Shown here piece after piece: positions 8,359 through 17,458 of a DNA stretch of 64,000 nt (its first letter is position 1; each line of letters begins with the position of its first letter). The position numbers and the translations under genes were made by a program. A model generated the notes under the pieces. The model did no database searches, was not told where the DNA came from, and saw only the letters and a program-made list of their open reading frames with translations. Source of the DNA: Paraburkholderia madseniana (lineage in GTDB: Bacteria; Pseudomonadota; Gammaproteobacteria; Burkholderiales; Burkholderiaceae); contig NZ_VOSW01000020.1 of assembly GCF_009690905.1 (NCBI RefSeq), positions 1 through 64,000 on the forward strand. The letters run 5' to 3'.

Positions 8359-9694
8359 GCGGCAACACCACCCACACTTCCAGCCCGCCGCCCTCGCGCG
8401 CGTGAAACTGCAGGCTGCCGCCGTGCAGCCGCGCGATCCGCTCGACTATCGCCAGCCCCAGCCCGGTGCCGCCGCTATGCGCGCGAGCATTGCGGCCACG
8501 CTGAAACGGCGCTTTCAGTTGCTCCAGCTCCTCTGCCGACAGACCTTTGCCGCGATCGCCCACCGCGACATACACGGCTTCACCTGTAGCCCAACTCCGC
8601 ACAGCGAGTCCGCTGCCGCCATAGACGATCGCGTTCTGCATCAGGTTCATCAGGAGCCGCATCATGCTGATCGGCCGGTAGAGAATCGCGGGCAGAACCG
8701 CGAGCGTGAGCTCGAACTCATGACCCAGCCCGGCGAAATCGCCGGCAAGCCGCTCGACCAACGCATTGAGATCGCCGGGCTCCGGCGCTTCACGCTCGCC
8801 ACTTCCGGCGTAATCCATGAACTGCTGCAAGATCGTCTCGATCTGGTCCAGGTATGATTCGGCGGCGACCACGAAGCTGCTGTCGCTGCCGTCGGGCATC
8901 GCCATGGCCATCGAGAGCCGCAGTTTGGTGAGCGGCGTGCGGATGTCGTGCGAGATGCCCGCCAGCATCAGCGCGCGCGTCGCCTCGGCCTGCTGCAACG
9001 CATGCGTCATCTGATTGAAAGCGTTGCTTACCGTGGCGATCTCGACAGGACCGTCGGTCGACAACGGCGCGGGCGTTTCACCGGCACTCACGCGACGCGC
9101 CGCCTGCGTCAACGCCTGGAGCGGCTGGTTGAGGTGGCGCTGGATCACATAGCCGGTCAGCGCCGCCAGTGCGCCCAAACCGAGCGATAGCAGAATCGCG
9201 GCGTCGAGTCCGTTGCCTTGCGCGTCCTCGGGAATCGGCAGCGCGATCCAGTACGGCGTGTGCGGCGCATCGGCCGGAGCATGCATGCGAATCCACAAGC
9301 GTTGACCGCCTTCGGACTGCCAGAGCGCGGGCATGTCGGCAGGCAGATGCTCGCGCAAGCTGTCGAGAAACACGTTGCGCTGATACGTGCGATAAGCGCG
9401 CGTCAGACTGGGCGGCGGTTCAACGGCGGCATCGGCGGGTAGTTGCGTGCGAGCGTCGAGACGTGCCGTCAATTGAGCGCGCGCGCCCGGCGGCGTGGCT
9501 TGAAGCAGGCTATCGAGCGTTGTCACGTAAGTGGCGAACACCGTGGCCGCCCGTTCAACGCGGGGCCGCTGCACATAGTGCAGCAACACCGCAAGCGCGC
9601 AGAGCTGGCTCAGCATCACCAGCACGATCAGCAAGAGGATATTGCGCGCCAGCAGCGTTTTCGGCAGCGCCCTCTGCAGCCACGCGCGCGTCAT
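8303..9694 (-). CDS. Sensor histidine kinase of the RND-1 operon (EnvZ-like)
   Basis: A 463-residue membrane kinase. Helices at ~16-40 and ~164-184 bracket a periplasmic sensor region, followed by a HAMP domain, an H-box (GISHDIRTPL, His249), an N-box (NLMQNAIVYG), DRGKGL and GGTGLGLAIVERI. All catalytic boxes look intact. The ATG at 9694 overlaps the response regulator stop as ATGA, so the pair is translationally coupled; the partner is the regulator encoded just upstream. It should phosphorylate that regulator in response to an unknown envelope signal, presumably a pump substrate. The C terminus is proline-rich and overlaps the small membrane protein gene in antisense. Confidence 0.94.
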   Translation of the reverse strand: MTRAWLQRALPKTLLARNILLLIVLVMLSQLCALAVLLHYVQRPRVERAATVFATYVTTLDSLLQATPPGARAQLTARLDARTQLPADAAVEPPPSLTRAYRTYQRNVFLDSLREHLPADMPALWQSEGGQRLWIRMHAPADAPHTPYWIALPIPEDAQGNGLDAAILLSLGLGALAALTGYVIQRHLNQPLQALTQAARRVSAGETPAPLSTDGPVEIATVSNAFNQMTHALQQAEATRALMLAGISHDIRTPLTKLRLSMAMAMPDGSDSSFVVAAESYLDQIETILQQFMDYAGSGEREAPEPGDLNALVERLAGDFAGLGHEFELTLAVLPAILYRPISMMRLLMNLMQNAIVYGGSGLAVRSWATGEAVYVAVGDRGKGLSAEELEQLKAPFQRGRNARAHSGGTGLGLAIVERIARLHGGSLQFHAREGGGLEVWVVLPLIPGPATHPVPPGRPRPR

Positions 9695-10404
9695 GAGTCG
9701 ACGTCCGCGACCAGCATGTAGCCGACGCCCCACACGGTCTTGATGAAGCGCGGCTTCGACGGGTCGTCCTCGATAATCTGCCTGAGCCGCAGCACCTGCA
9801 CGTCGATGCTGCGATCGAGCGCATCGTGATCACGCCCACGGGCGCGCGCCAGCAGATTGTCACGGCTCACGGGCCGGTTCGGCGACGAGGCCAACGCGAC
9901 CAGCAGCAGCATCTGCGCAGAATGAATCTCCAGCAGTTCGCCGGTACGCGACAACTGCTGCTTGCCGACATCGAGACTGAAATCGCCGAAACGCACGCTC
10001 TGCGAGGTCACGGTGACATCGCCCGAGGCGATCTTCTGGCGGCGCAGCAGCGCATTGATCCGCGCGACCAGTTCACGCGGCAGGAAGGGTTTGGCGAGGT
10101 AGTCGTCGGCGCCGGTTTCGAGGCCGAGCACCCTGTCGAGCGGATCGCCCTTCGCGGTCAGCATCAGGATCGGCAGCGTCTGCCCTTGCTCGCGCAAACG
10201 GGCGCAGATGGCGAGGCCGTCCTCTTCGCCGATCATCAGATCGAGCACTAGCAGATCGAACGGCTCACGTTCCAGATAGCGGTCGAGCCGTTTGCCGTCC
10301 TCCGCGATCCGGACGTCGAAGCCATGCCCGCGCAGAAAACGCTGCAGCATATTGCGCAGTTCGGCTTCGTCGTCGAGCACGATGATTTTTGCGGGGCGAT
10401 CCAT
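9691..10404 (-). CDS. OmpR-family response regulator of the RND-1 operon
   Basis: A 237-residue two-domain regulator. The receiver domain has the acidic pair DDE (11-13), phospho-acceptor Asp55 (LLVLDLM), the conserved Thr (MLTAKG) and Lys (YLAKPF). The C terminus is a winged helix ending in FIKTVWGVGYML. The start at 10404 is fixed by GAGGAG 8 bases upstream. It begins 16 bases after the RND pump gene and overlaps the kinase by 4 bases, so pump and two-component system form one transcript. It probably autoregulates the efflux operon. Confidence 0.95.
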   Translation of the reverse strand: MDRPAKIIVLDDEAELRNMLQRFLRGHGFDVRIAEDGKRLDRYLEREPFDLLVLDLMIGEEDGLAICARLREQGQTLPILMLTAKGDPLDRVLGLETGADDYLAKPFLPRELVARINALLRRQKIASGDVTVTSQSVRFGDFSLDVGKQQLSRTGELLEIHSAQMLLLVALASSPNRPVSRDNLLARARGRDHDALDRSIDVQVLRLRQIIEDDPSKPRFIKTVWGVGYMLVADVDS

Positions 10405-10420
10405 ACGAAAGCTCCTCGGT

Positions 10421-13400
10421 TTAAGCGTCGGGCGGTGCATGCCGCGCCGCGTGCCGTTCGGCCTGGCGCTGCAACAGCACGTAGAACGACGGAATGAACA
10501 GCACGGCAATGCACGTTGAAGCGAGCATCCCCGAAAATACCGCAATCCCAAGCGAACGGCGCGCGCTCGCACTCGCGCCGGTGGCGATCACGAGCGGCAC
10601 CACGCCGAGAATAAACGCGAACGAGGTCATCATGATCGGCCGGAACCGCAAGCGCGCCGCTTCCACCGCGGCCTCGGCGATGCTCACGCCCTGCGCGCGC
10701 AGATGCCGTGCGAACTCGACGATCAGAATCGCGTTCTTCGCCGACAGCGCGATCAGCAATACGAGGCCGATCTGCGTGTAGAGGTTGTTGGCAGCCCCCA
10801 GGATGGCAAGCGTGCCGGCTGTACCGAGCAACGCCAGCGGCACGGCGAGCACCACCGCCACCGGCAGCAACCAGCTTTCGTATTGCGCGGCCAGCACGCA
10901 GAACACCAGCAACACACCCACGGCAAACACCCAATACGCCGAATTGCCGACCAGTTTCTCCTGATACGACATCGCGGTCCATTCGTAACCGATACCCGCG
11001 GGCAGCACGCGCGCGGCTTCCTGCTCGAACGCGGCAATCGCCTGGCCGGTGCTATAGCCGTTCGCCGGATTGCCGTTGATGGCCGCTGCCGGCGCGAGGT
11101 TATACAGCGTCGCCACTGCCGGGCCGACGCTCGTATGCGCATCGATGAACGTGCCAAGCTCCACCATATGACCACTGTTGCTGCGAATCTGCAAACGGCG
11201 GATGTCGTCGGTTTCGCGGCGAAACGCGCCGTCGGCCTGCACGAACACGGGGAACGTATGGTTGAACGTCGTGAACTGGTTCACATAGCTCGAGCCGACG
11301 TAATCCTGCAGCAGGTCGAACACATTGCCGACCGGCACCTGCAGCGACTCGGCCTTGGCGCGATCGAGCGTAAGTTCGACGGTCGGCACCGACGCGCGAA
11401 ACGGGCTGAACACGCGCTGCAGTTCGGGCCGCTTCGAAACGCTGGCGATCAGCGCGTCGGTGGCGTCCTGCAAACGCCGATAGTTCTGCGAGCCGTCCGT
11501 GAGCATCACCTGCATCTGAACGCCGCCGCTATTGCCGAGGCCCTGGATCGGCGGCGGCACGATCACCACGGAGCGCACGTCGGGCAGTTTCGCGAGTTCG
11601 CTATTCATGCGCAAATACAGCGAGCGCAGGTCCTCGCCCTTGCCGCGCTTGCTCCAGTCGTCGAGCGTGACGTAGATCAGCGCGGAATTCGGCAGCGATG
11701 CGTTGTTATCGAGCGGCGAGATGCCACCGATCGACACCACATGACTCACGCCAGGAATCGCGCCGATGCGCTTTTCGATCTGCGTGCTCGCCTCGCGGGT
11801 GCGGCCGAGCGAAGCGGCATCGGCCAGTTGCGCGGCGATCAGGATATAGCCCTGATCTTCGAGCGGAATGAAGCTGGTGGGCACACGCGTCAGCAAAAAC
11901 GCAGACGCCGCGCCGAGCACCAGCGCGATGCCGAGCGCGAGGCCACAACGCTGCACGAACCACGAAACAATGCGCACATAGCCCTTTTCGACACGGGCGT
12001 ACCCCTTGTCGAACACGCGATACACGATGTTCGGCTTGCCGGGCCGCGCATGCCGCAGCCAGCGCACGCTTTGCACCGGTTTGAGCGTTACCGCATTGAT
12101 CGCGCTGACGATGGTCGTTGCGACGACAACCAGCGCGAACTGCCGGTACATCTGGCCCGTGACGCCGCCGAGAAACGCCGATGGCAGGAACACCGAGATC
12201 AGCACCAGCGTGATGCCGACGATCGGCCCGAGCAACTCGTGCATCGCGTCGATGGCAGCCTGCTTCGGCGTCTTGCCCTGCTCGATATGCTGCGTAATCC
12301 CTTCCACCACCACGATCGCGTCGTCCACCACGATGCCGATTGCCAGCACGATCGCGAACAGCGTCAGCAGGTTGATCGAAAAGCCGAGCATGTAGATCGC
12401 GCCGAACGTGCCGATGATCGTCACCGGAATCGTCGTGGCAGGCACCAGCATCGCGCGCCAGTTCTGCAGGAACAGCAGGATCACTGCGAGCACCAGCAGC
12501 GCGGCCTCGAACAGCGTCTTGTACACGTCGATCACCGACTGCCGCACGAAGGTCGTCGTATCGAACGGCAATTGATAGCTGACGCCCTTCGGCATATCTT
12601 TGGCCAGCCGCGCCATGGTCGCTTTCACGGCATTGCCGACTTCCAGCGCGTTGGCTTCCGGCAGTTGATAGATGGCAATGCCCGCAGCCGGTTTGCCGTC
12701 GAGATTGAAGAACTGTCCATAGCTCGACGAACCGAGTTCAGTGTGACCCACATCGCGAATGCGCACGAAGTGGCCACCGTCGTTGGGATCGGCTTTAACG
12801 ATGATGTCGTCGAACTCGTGCGGATCGGACAGCGCGCCCTGCATCGCCACCGTGAGCTGGAACGCCTGGCCGCCCGCGTTCGGTTCCGAACCGAGTTGGC
12901 CGGCGCTCACGTCCTTGCTTTGGCTCTGGATCGCCTGCATCACATCGGCGGCGGTCAGACCGCGCTCGCTCAGCTTCTGCGGATCGAGCCACACGCGCAT
13001 GCTGTATTGGCCCGTGCCGAACACGGTGACGTCGCCGACACCCGGCAAACGCGCGAGTGTGTCGCGCAGATAAATTACCGCGTAGTTGCTCAGAAACAGC
13101 GAATCGTATTTCGGATCAGGCGACTGCAGCGTGTACAACTGCAGGATCGCCGTGGAGCGTTTACGCACGGTCACGCCCTGCTGCTGCACCGCTTGCGGCA
13201 ATTGCGCGGTGGCGGCCGACACGCGGTTTTGCACCAGCACCTGCGCTTTATCGACATCCGTGCCGACGGCGAAGGTGACCGTGAGCGTGTAGGTGCCGTC
13301 ATTGGTGCTGGTCGATTGCATGTACAGCGCGTTTTCCACGCCATTGACCTGCGTTTCGATCGGCAGCGCCACGCGGTCGATCACGGTCGCAGCGCTCGCA

Positions 13401-13552
13401 CCCGGAAAGCGTGCGACAACCTGCACGGTCGGCGGCGTGATCGGCGGATATTGCGCGATAGGCAGGTTGATCAGCGCGACAGCGCCGAGCAGCATCACGA
13501 TCAACGCGATCACATTGGCGAGGACCGGGCGCTCGACGAAGAAGCGGATCAT
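10421..13552 (-). CDS. RND multidrug efflux pump, inner-membrane subunit (HAE1 type)
   Basis: A 1043-residue pump of the AcrB/MexB superfamily. It has an N-terminal helix beginning MIRFFVERPVLANV, two large periplasmic loops and twelve membrane helices. The proton-relay residues are kept: two adjacent aspartates in helix 4 (GIVVDDAIVVVEG) and the lysine in helix 10 (ALSAKNAILIVEF). It should form a trimer and export drugs or other amphiphiles with the adaptor and channel encoded upstream. Its ATG overlaps the adaptor stop (ATGA). Length is normal. Substrates are not predictable from sequence. Confidence 0.96.
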   Translation of the reverse strand: MIRFFVERPVLANVIALIVMLLGAVALINLPIAQYPPITPPTVQVVARFPGASAATVIDRVALPIETQVNGVENALYMQSTSTNDGTYTLTVTFAVGTDVDKAQVLVQNRVSAATAQLPQAVQQQGVTVRKRSTAILQLYTLQSPDPKYDSLFLSNYAVIYLRDTLARLPGVGDVTVFGTGQYSMRVWLDPQKLSERGLTAADVMQAIQSQSKDVSAGQLGSEPNAGGQAFQLTVAMQGALSDPHEFDDIIVKADPNDGGHFVRIRDVGHTELGSSSYGQFFNLDGKPAAGIAIYQLPEANALEVGNAVKATMARLAKDMPKGVSYQLPFDTTTFVRQSVIDVYKTLFEAALLVLAVILLFLQNWRAMLVPATTIPVTIIGTFGAIYMLGFSINLLTLFAIVLAIGIVVDDAIVVVEGITQHIEQGKTPKQAAIDAMHELLGPIVGITLVLISVFLPSAFLGGVTGQMYRQFALVVVATTIVSAINAVTLKPVQSVRWLRHARPGKPNIVYRVFDKGYARVEKGYVRIVSWFVQRCGLALGIALVLGAASAFLLTRVPTSFIPLEDQGYILIAAQLADAASLGRTREASTQIEKRIGAIPGVSHVVSIGGISPLDNNASLPNSALIYVTLDDWSKRGKGEDLRSLYLRMNSELAKLPDVRSVVIVPPPIQGLGNSGGVQMQVMLTDGSQNYRRLQDATDALIASVSKRPELQRVFSPFRASVPTVELTLDRAKAESLQVPVGNVFDLLQDYVGSSYVNQFTTFNHTFPVFVQADGAFRRETDDIRRLQIRSNSGHMVELGTFIDAHTSVGPAVATLYNLAPAAAINGNPANGYSTGQAIAAFEQEAARVLPAGIGYEWTAMSYQEKLVGNSAYWVFAVGVLLVFCVLAAQYESWLLPVAVVLAVPLALLGTAGTLAILGAANNLYTQIGLVLLIALSAKNAILIVEFARHLRAQGVSIAEAAVEAARLRFRPIMMTSFAFILGVVPLVIATGASASARRSLGIAVFSGMLASTCIAVLFIPSFYVLLQRQAERHAARHAPPDA

Positions 13553-14760
13553 GACTGGCCCTGCGCCGCCGCGGCGACCACCTGCACCTTGGCGCCGGGC
13601 GCGACAGCCAGCGCACCGCCGGTCACGACCTGGTCGTTCGCGGTGAGACCCGAGGTGACCGCCCGCTGCGAACCGTACAAGCCACCAATGACCACCGCGC
13701 GTTTTTCGATCACGCCCGCGCCGTTCACGATCAGCAACGACGCACCCGCCTGATCGCGCAGCAACGCGGTGTCCGGCACCAGCAGCACGTTTTGCGGCGC
13801 ACCAGCGGGAATATGCACTTCAACCGACATGCCGGGAATCAGGTGCGCGTCCCGATTGGCGATATCGGCGCGCAGCTTGACCGCCCCGCTATTCGGATCG
13901 ACGCGTGTGTCGACAAATTCGAGCGCGGCGTCCTCACCTTGCCCTTGACCCTGGCCCACTGCTGCGCCGAGCACATTGACGCGCACTGTGCGGGGTGGCT
14001 GCGTAAAAAGTCCGATGCGGTTAGCGTCGCGTTCGTTGAGCGTGAAATTCACGTACACCGGCTGGATGCGGTCCAACGTGGCGAGCTTGGTGGAGTCGGA
14101 AGCGCCCACCAGATTGCCGACGTCGAATGCACGTGCACCGATGCGGCCCGCGAACGGTGCGCGTATTTCCGTGTAAGCGAGATTGATGCGCGACATGTCA
14201 CGTTTGGCGAGCGCCTGGTCGCGTGTGGTCTGGGCTTTTTGCAGCGTCGATTCGGAGGTGGCGTTATCCGACGTGAGTTGCTTTTGCCGGACCAGTTCCT
14301 GGTTGGCATTGTCGAGCGCGGACTGGTCGTAGGTCAGTTGCGCGCGATACGTATCCGGCTCGATGCGAAACAGCACCTGCCCTTGCTTGACGTAAGCGCC
14401 ATCGGCAAAGCCAATTTCCTTCAGCACGCCCTGCACGCGCGCGATTAGCGTGACGGTCGCCGAGGGCGCGACGGTGCCGCTCAGATCAAGTTGTTCGCGC
14501 ACCTCGCGCGGCACTGGTCGTGTCACGCTGACTTGCGGCAGGGGCACGGCTTGCGCCGATTGTGCCGATTGTGCGGCAGGCGCGCTGCCGTCGTGGCACG
14601 CGGCGAGCGCCATTGCCGCTGCCAGCACGATGCAAAGCGTCGCTCCCAAGTGCCGGCCTGGTTCGTTCCGGCTTGGTTCGTTCCGGCTTGGCTCATTCCT
14701 GTTGGCCACGTTACCGCATACCCCGCTCGTGCTCGTCTCTGCCATGTTGTTATTTCCCAT
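13549..14760 (-). CDS. RND efflux periplasmic adaptor (MFP/HlyD family)
   Basis: The membrane-fusion lipoprotein that joins the pump to the outer-membrane channel. After a signal segment ending in LAAC (lipidation), it has a biotinyl-lipoyl-like half (VTLIARVQGVLKEI), a coiled-coil hairpin rich in Q/A/L (YDQSALDNANQELVRQKQL onward), the second lipoyl half (IRAPFAGRIGARAFDVGNLV) and a beta-barrel. Starts at 14760 and 14745 are both possible; the former overlaps the channel gene. Before the signal peptide lies a threefold repeat RNEPS encoded by 15-bp DNA repeats, which makes an unusually long hydrophilic N terminus and raises the chance that a later codon is the true start. Confidence 0.94.
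   Translation of the reverse strand: MGNNNMAETSTSGVCGNVANRNEPSRNEPSRNEPGRHLGATLCIVLAAAMALAACHDGSAPAAQSAQSAQAVPLPQVSVTRPVPREVREQLDLSGTVAPSATVTLIARVQGVLKEIGFADGAYVKQGQVLFRIEPDTYRAQLTYDQSALDNANQELVRQKQLTSDNATSESTLQKAQTTRDQALAKRDMSRINLAYTEIRAPFAGRIGARAFDVGNLVGASDSTKLATLDRIQPVYVNFTLNERDANRIGLFTQPPRTVRVNVLGAAVGQGQGQGEDAALEFVDTRVDPNSGAVKLRADIANRDAHLIPGMSVEVHIPAGAPQNVLLVPDTALLRDQAGASLLIVNGAGVIEKRAVVIGGLYGSQRAVTSGLTANDQVVTGGALAVAPGAKVQVVAAAAQGQS
14656..14700. repeat. Three 15-bp tandem repeats inside the adaptor gene
   Basis: The units GCTTGGTTCGTTCCG and two variants lie end to end. In the adaptor frame they encode RNEPS repeats before the signal peptide. Because the unit is a multiple of three, copy-number change would keep the frame. 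Confidence 0.8.
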
Positions 14761-16318
14761 TCTCGAGCTGGCCTCCACTGGCGCGCGCCAGCGCGGAATT
14801 CGCCGGCGGGTTCAGCAAGCGGCCCCAGTCCGTGCGCTGCGCCATCTGTTCGGCGATCTGTTCGCTCACCACCTGCTGCCCCTCTGCCACTTCCCAGCCG
14901 CCACCCAACGCGCGATACAAAGACACCGCCGCAAGCGCGGCGATCCCGTGGTTCTGCGCGAGCGAATCGCCATCGCGCAACATCGAACGCGATGCGTCCA
15001 GCACCGTGTCGTACGTGACCGATCCCGCGCGATACTGGATATTGGCGAGCTTCAAAGCGCGTTGCGACGCATCGGACGCACGCGACGACGCCGCCAGCGC
15101 ATCGAGTGAGGTCCGCAGTGCGGCAATCGCGTCCTCCACTTCTTTCTGCGCTTGCAGCACCGTGTTCTGATAGTCGAGCACGGCCTCCTGGAAGGCGGCG
15201 TCCTGAATCCGTACGGCGTTCTTCAACTGGCCGCGATCGAGGATCGGCAGCGTGATGCCCGCGGAGAAGAGACCGATCGTCTTGCTACCCCACTGCGACA
15301 ATCCGATGCCATGCTGTTCGCCCGACGAAAGCCCGAACAGTCCCGTCAACGACAGCGACGGATACAGCTTCGCCTTGGCCGCGCCGATCAGCGCCGATTG
15401 CGCCGCCGCGTTGAGCGCGGCCTGGCGCACGTCGGGACGGCGGCGCAGCAGATCGGCGGGAATACCGACATCGATCTGCGTCGGCGGCACCGGAATCGCG
15501 CTGCTGCCTTTGAGTTGCGCATCGACTGCGTCGGGGGGATCGGCGAGCAGCACGGCGAGCGTGTCGCGGTCTTGTGCGCGTGCCTTGATGAGCGGCGGAA
15601 TCTGCGCCTCGGTTTCAGCCACCAGCGTAGCGGCCTGTTCGACGTCGAGCTGGCTCGACGCGCCACGTTTGTAGCGCGCCTGGGTCAGCGTGAGACTCTG
15701 CTGCACCGCCTTCAGGTTTTGCTGCGCGACCGCGATACGTTGTTCGAGCGCGCGCAGATCGATGTACGCATTGGCGACATCGGCGAACAGCGACACGAGC
15801 GCGTTGTCATACGCGGCTTCGGACACGCGCAATTGCGCGCGATCCGATTCGATCTGCCGGCGATACTTGCCCCAGAAATCGATTTCCCAGCCCACGTTCA
15901 CACGCAGATGCTCGGCCCACAGATGCGTTGGCGGAATCGGACCGACGCCGCTTGTGTTGATATGGTCCGCGCCAACGGACACGCTGCCGGATTGTGGCAG
16001 CAGATTCTCGGCGCTGACCGCGAGTTGCGCGCGCGCCTTTAAGATATGCAAACCCGCCACTTGCAGCGACAGATTGCGTTCGTACGCACGCTGTTCCAGC
16101 GCGCTCAGCACAGGATCGTTGAATGCGGTCCACCAGGCTGCCTGGTCACCTGGCGCGGTCTGCGCCTCGCCGGACAGGCTCTCGAGCCACTGGTTTTCGA
16201 GCGTCACGTCCGGCTGTTTGAAGTCGGGGCCGACCGTCACGCAACCCGTCAGCGCCACGCTCATCGCTACGATCAGCGCGCAGGCGATGGACAGGCGGCA
16301 GGACGTGGCTGATTTCAT
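14750..16318 (-). CDS. RND efflux outer-membrane channel lipoprotein (NodT/OprM family)
   Basis: A 522-residue outer-membrane factor, somewhat longer than the usual ~480. A signal peptide ends at VALTGC; GPDFKQP right after the cysteine is typical of this family. Two repeated alpha-helical/beta regions follow, with the family hallmark LLRRRPDVRQAALNAAAQSALIGAAKAKLYPSL split over about residues 300-335. It should form the trimeric exit duct. The ATG at 16318 opens the signal peptide; a TTG at 16336 is an alternative. It is followed by the adaptor with overlap and preceded by the EF-hand gene 50 bases upstream. Confidence 0.94.
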   Translation of the reverse strand: MKSATSCRLSIACALIVAMSVALTGCVTVGPDFKQPDVTLENQWLESLSGEAQTAPGDQAAWWTAFNDPVLSALEQRAYERNLSLQVAGLHILKARAQLAVSAENLLPQSGSVSVGADHINTSGVGPIPPTHLWAEHLRVNVGWEIDFWGKYRRQIESDRAQLRVSEAAYDNALVSLFADVANAYIDLRALEQRIAVAQQNLKAVQQSLTLTQARYKRGASSQLDVEQAATLVAETEAQIPPLIKARAQDRDTLAVLLADPPDAVDAQLKGSSAIPVPPTQIDVGIPADLLRRRPDVRQAALNAAAQSALIGAAKAKLYPSLSLTGLFGLSSGEQHGIGLSQWGSKTIGLFSAGITLPILDRGQLKNAVRIQDAAFQEAVLDYQNTVLQAQKEVEDAIAALRTSLDALAASSRASDASQRALKLANIQYRAGSVTYDTVLDASRSMLRDGDSLAQNHGIAALAAVSLYRALGGGWEVAEGQQVVSEQIAEQMAQRTDWGRLLNPPANSALARASGGQLENGK

Positions 16319-16368
16319 CGCGCATTGAGGCGTCAAATATCCTACGATCCCGCCGATGCCCGCGCGGC

Positions 16369-16662
16369 TCAGTGCGCTGCCCCGCGTTCCTGCATGAATG
16401 CCGCGATCTGCGGCAAGGTGATGTAGCCCGCCTTCTGCGTGTCGATTTCATCGAAATGCTTGGCGACCATCGGCATGCCCGCGGCGGCCTGTTCCCGGGT
16501 GAGCTTGCCGTCGTGCGTGGTGTTGGCATTCGCAAAGCGCGTTTGCAACTGCTGCGCCATGCGCTCCATGCGCTGAGGGTTGCCGCCCTGCGGTGCGGCC
16601 GTTTGGGCGAACGTGACGGTGGATGCGCAGCACAGCAGCACGACGGCGAGAAACTTTTTCAT
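16369..16662 (-). CDS. Small exported EF-hand-like protein
   Basis: A 97-residue protein with a cleavable signal peptide (MKKFLAVVLLCCASTVTFA) and two EF-hand-like segments. The first loop, N-T-T-H-D-G-K-L-T with Q at position 12, lacks the usual acidic last ligand, and the second (FDEIDTQKAGYITLPQ) is also imperfect, so calcium binding is uncertain. The start is strongly supported by AAGGAG 7 bases upstream. It is 50 bases before the channel gene on the same strand and is probably the first gene of the efflux operon. Its role there is unknown; sensing of ions at the envelope is only a guess. Confidence 0.8.
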   Translation of the reverse strand: MKKFLAVVLLCCASTVTFAQTAAPQGGNPQRMERMAQQLQTRFANANTTHDGKLTREQAAAGMPMVAKHFDEIDTQKAGYITLPQIAAFMQERGAAH

Positions 16663-17119
16663 GACTGACTCCTTGGATCGAGCCATCGTGCGTCGCCTGC
16701 TAACCGCCGCGATCCGTTCGATGACAGGCCGAATTCTTGAGGATGTGCCGCCGGAAGGCAATTTGAGAATCATGTCGCCTTATGTCATGGCTTTTCGCGG
16801 CGCCGGCGCAGCAGATGTTCTCGCTGTCGTCGCAACACAGCATGCGCTTCATACACCTGCATGCTCATCTCATGGCCCACTTTCGCGCGACATTGAATGA
16901 AATAAGTTCGCGCTGCCGTTTTCGGGGCGGTTTGCGTATCTTTCGTCTGCCGGCGCTGCCAGTGCCGCAAGTGCCTTAAGTGCATCAAGTGCCTTAAGTG
17001 CATCAAGTGCCTCAAGCGGCGTCTCAACGGTTCGGAAGGGTTCTCAAGCAATCCGAATCAGTCGCACGGCTTCTTCACCGGAAGACGCTCCGCACCGCTC
17101 AACGTCTCAGGAGTATCAA
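16663..17119. other. Intergenic region with a tandem repeat, otherwise no gene
   Basis: The interval separates the divergent EF-hand/efflux operon and the secreted Pro/Val-rich protein. It should hold both promoters, but no convincing -35/-10 pair was picked out. Its only striking content is the 9-bp repeat array at 16962-17015. Confidence 0.6.
16962..17015. repeat. Six tandem copies of a 9-bp repeat
   Basis: GTGCCGCAA, GTGCCTTAA, GTGCATCAA, GTGCCTTAA, GTGCATCAA and GTGCCTCAA follow one another without gaps. Units 2-3 and 4-5 are identical pairs, so an 18-bp unit has also been duplicated. It ends 104 bases before the next gene. Confidence 0.85.
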
Positions 17120-17458
17120 GTGAGTATTCGTCTCGTCTGCGCCTCTACCTTCACCGCCATCGGTCTCGCCTGTTCGTCGACGGCGTTCGCCCGGGTGGTC
17201 GTCTATATGCCGGCTGCCGTGGTCTACGCGCCGCCGCCGCGCCCGGTCTATTACTACGCGCCGGTCAAGCCGGTCTATGTGGTAGCGCCGCCGCCGGCTC
17301 CGATTCCCGTTGCCGTAGCGGTCGGCACGCCCGTGCCATTGCCTCCGAAACCCGTCACCCTGTACACGACGGTCGTGGTTCCCGCGCCGACCAACTATGC
17401 AATCGTGCCCGCCCCTGCCGTCACCTATGCGCAACCCGTGATGGCGGTGCCGCGCTGA
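17120..17458 (+). CDS. Secreted proline/valine/tyrosine-rich protein of unknown function
   Basis: A 112-residue protein with a Sec signal peptide (to about FARVVV, cleavage after ~Ala24) and a mature part made almost wholly of Pro, Val, Ala and Tyr, with PPPRPVYYYAP-like stretches. The start is GTG, preceded by CAGGAG 7 bases upstream. Such low-complexity exported proteins are common in Burkholderiales and lack an assigned role. It stands alone. Confidence 0.75.
   Translation: MSIRLVCASTFTAIGLACSSTAFARVVVYMPAAVVYAPPPRPVYYYAPVKPVYVVAPPPAPIPVAVAVGTPVPLPPKPVTLYTTVVVPAPTNYAIVPAPAVTYAQPVMAVPR

Noticed and set aside
10703..13753. A 1016-codon open frame on the plus strand opposite the first RND pump
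   Set aside because: It mirrors the pump's third-position GC bias; its product is Arg/His/Gln-rich with no recognisable domain, while the minus strand encodes a complete RND pump.
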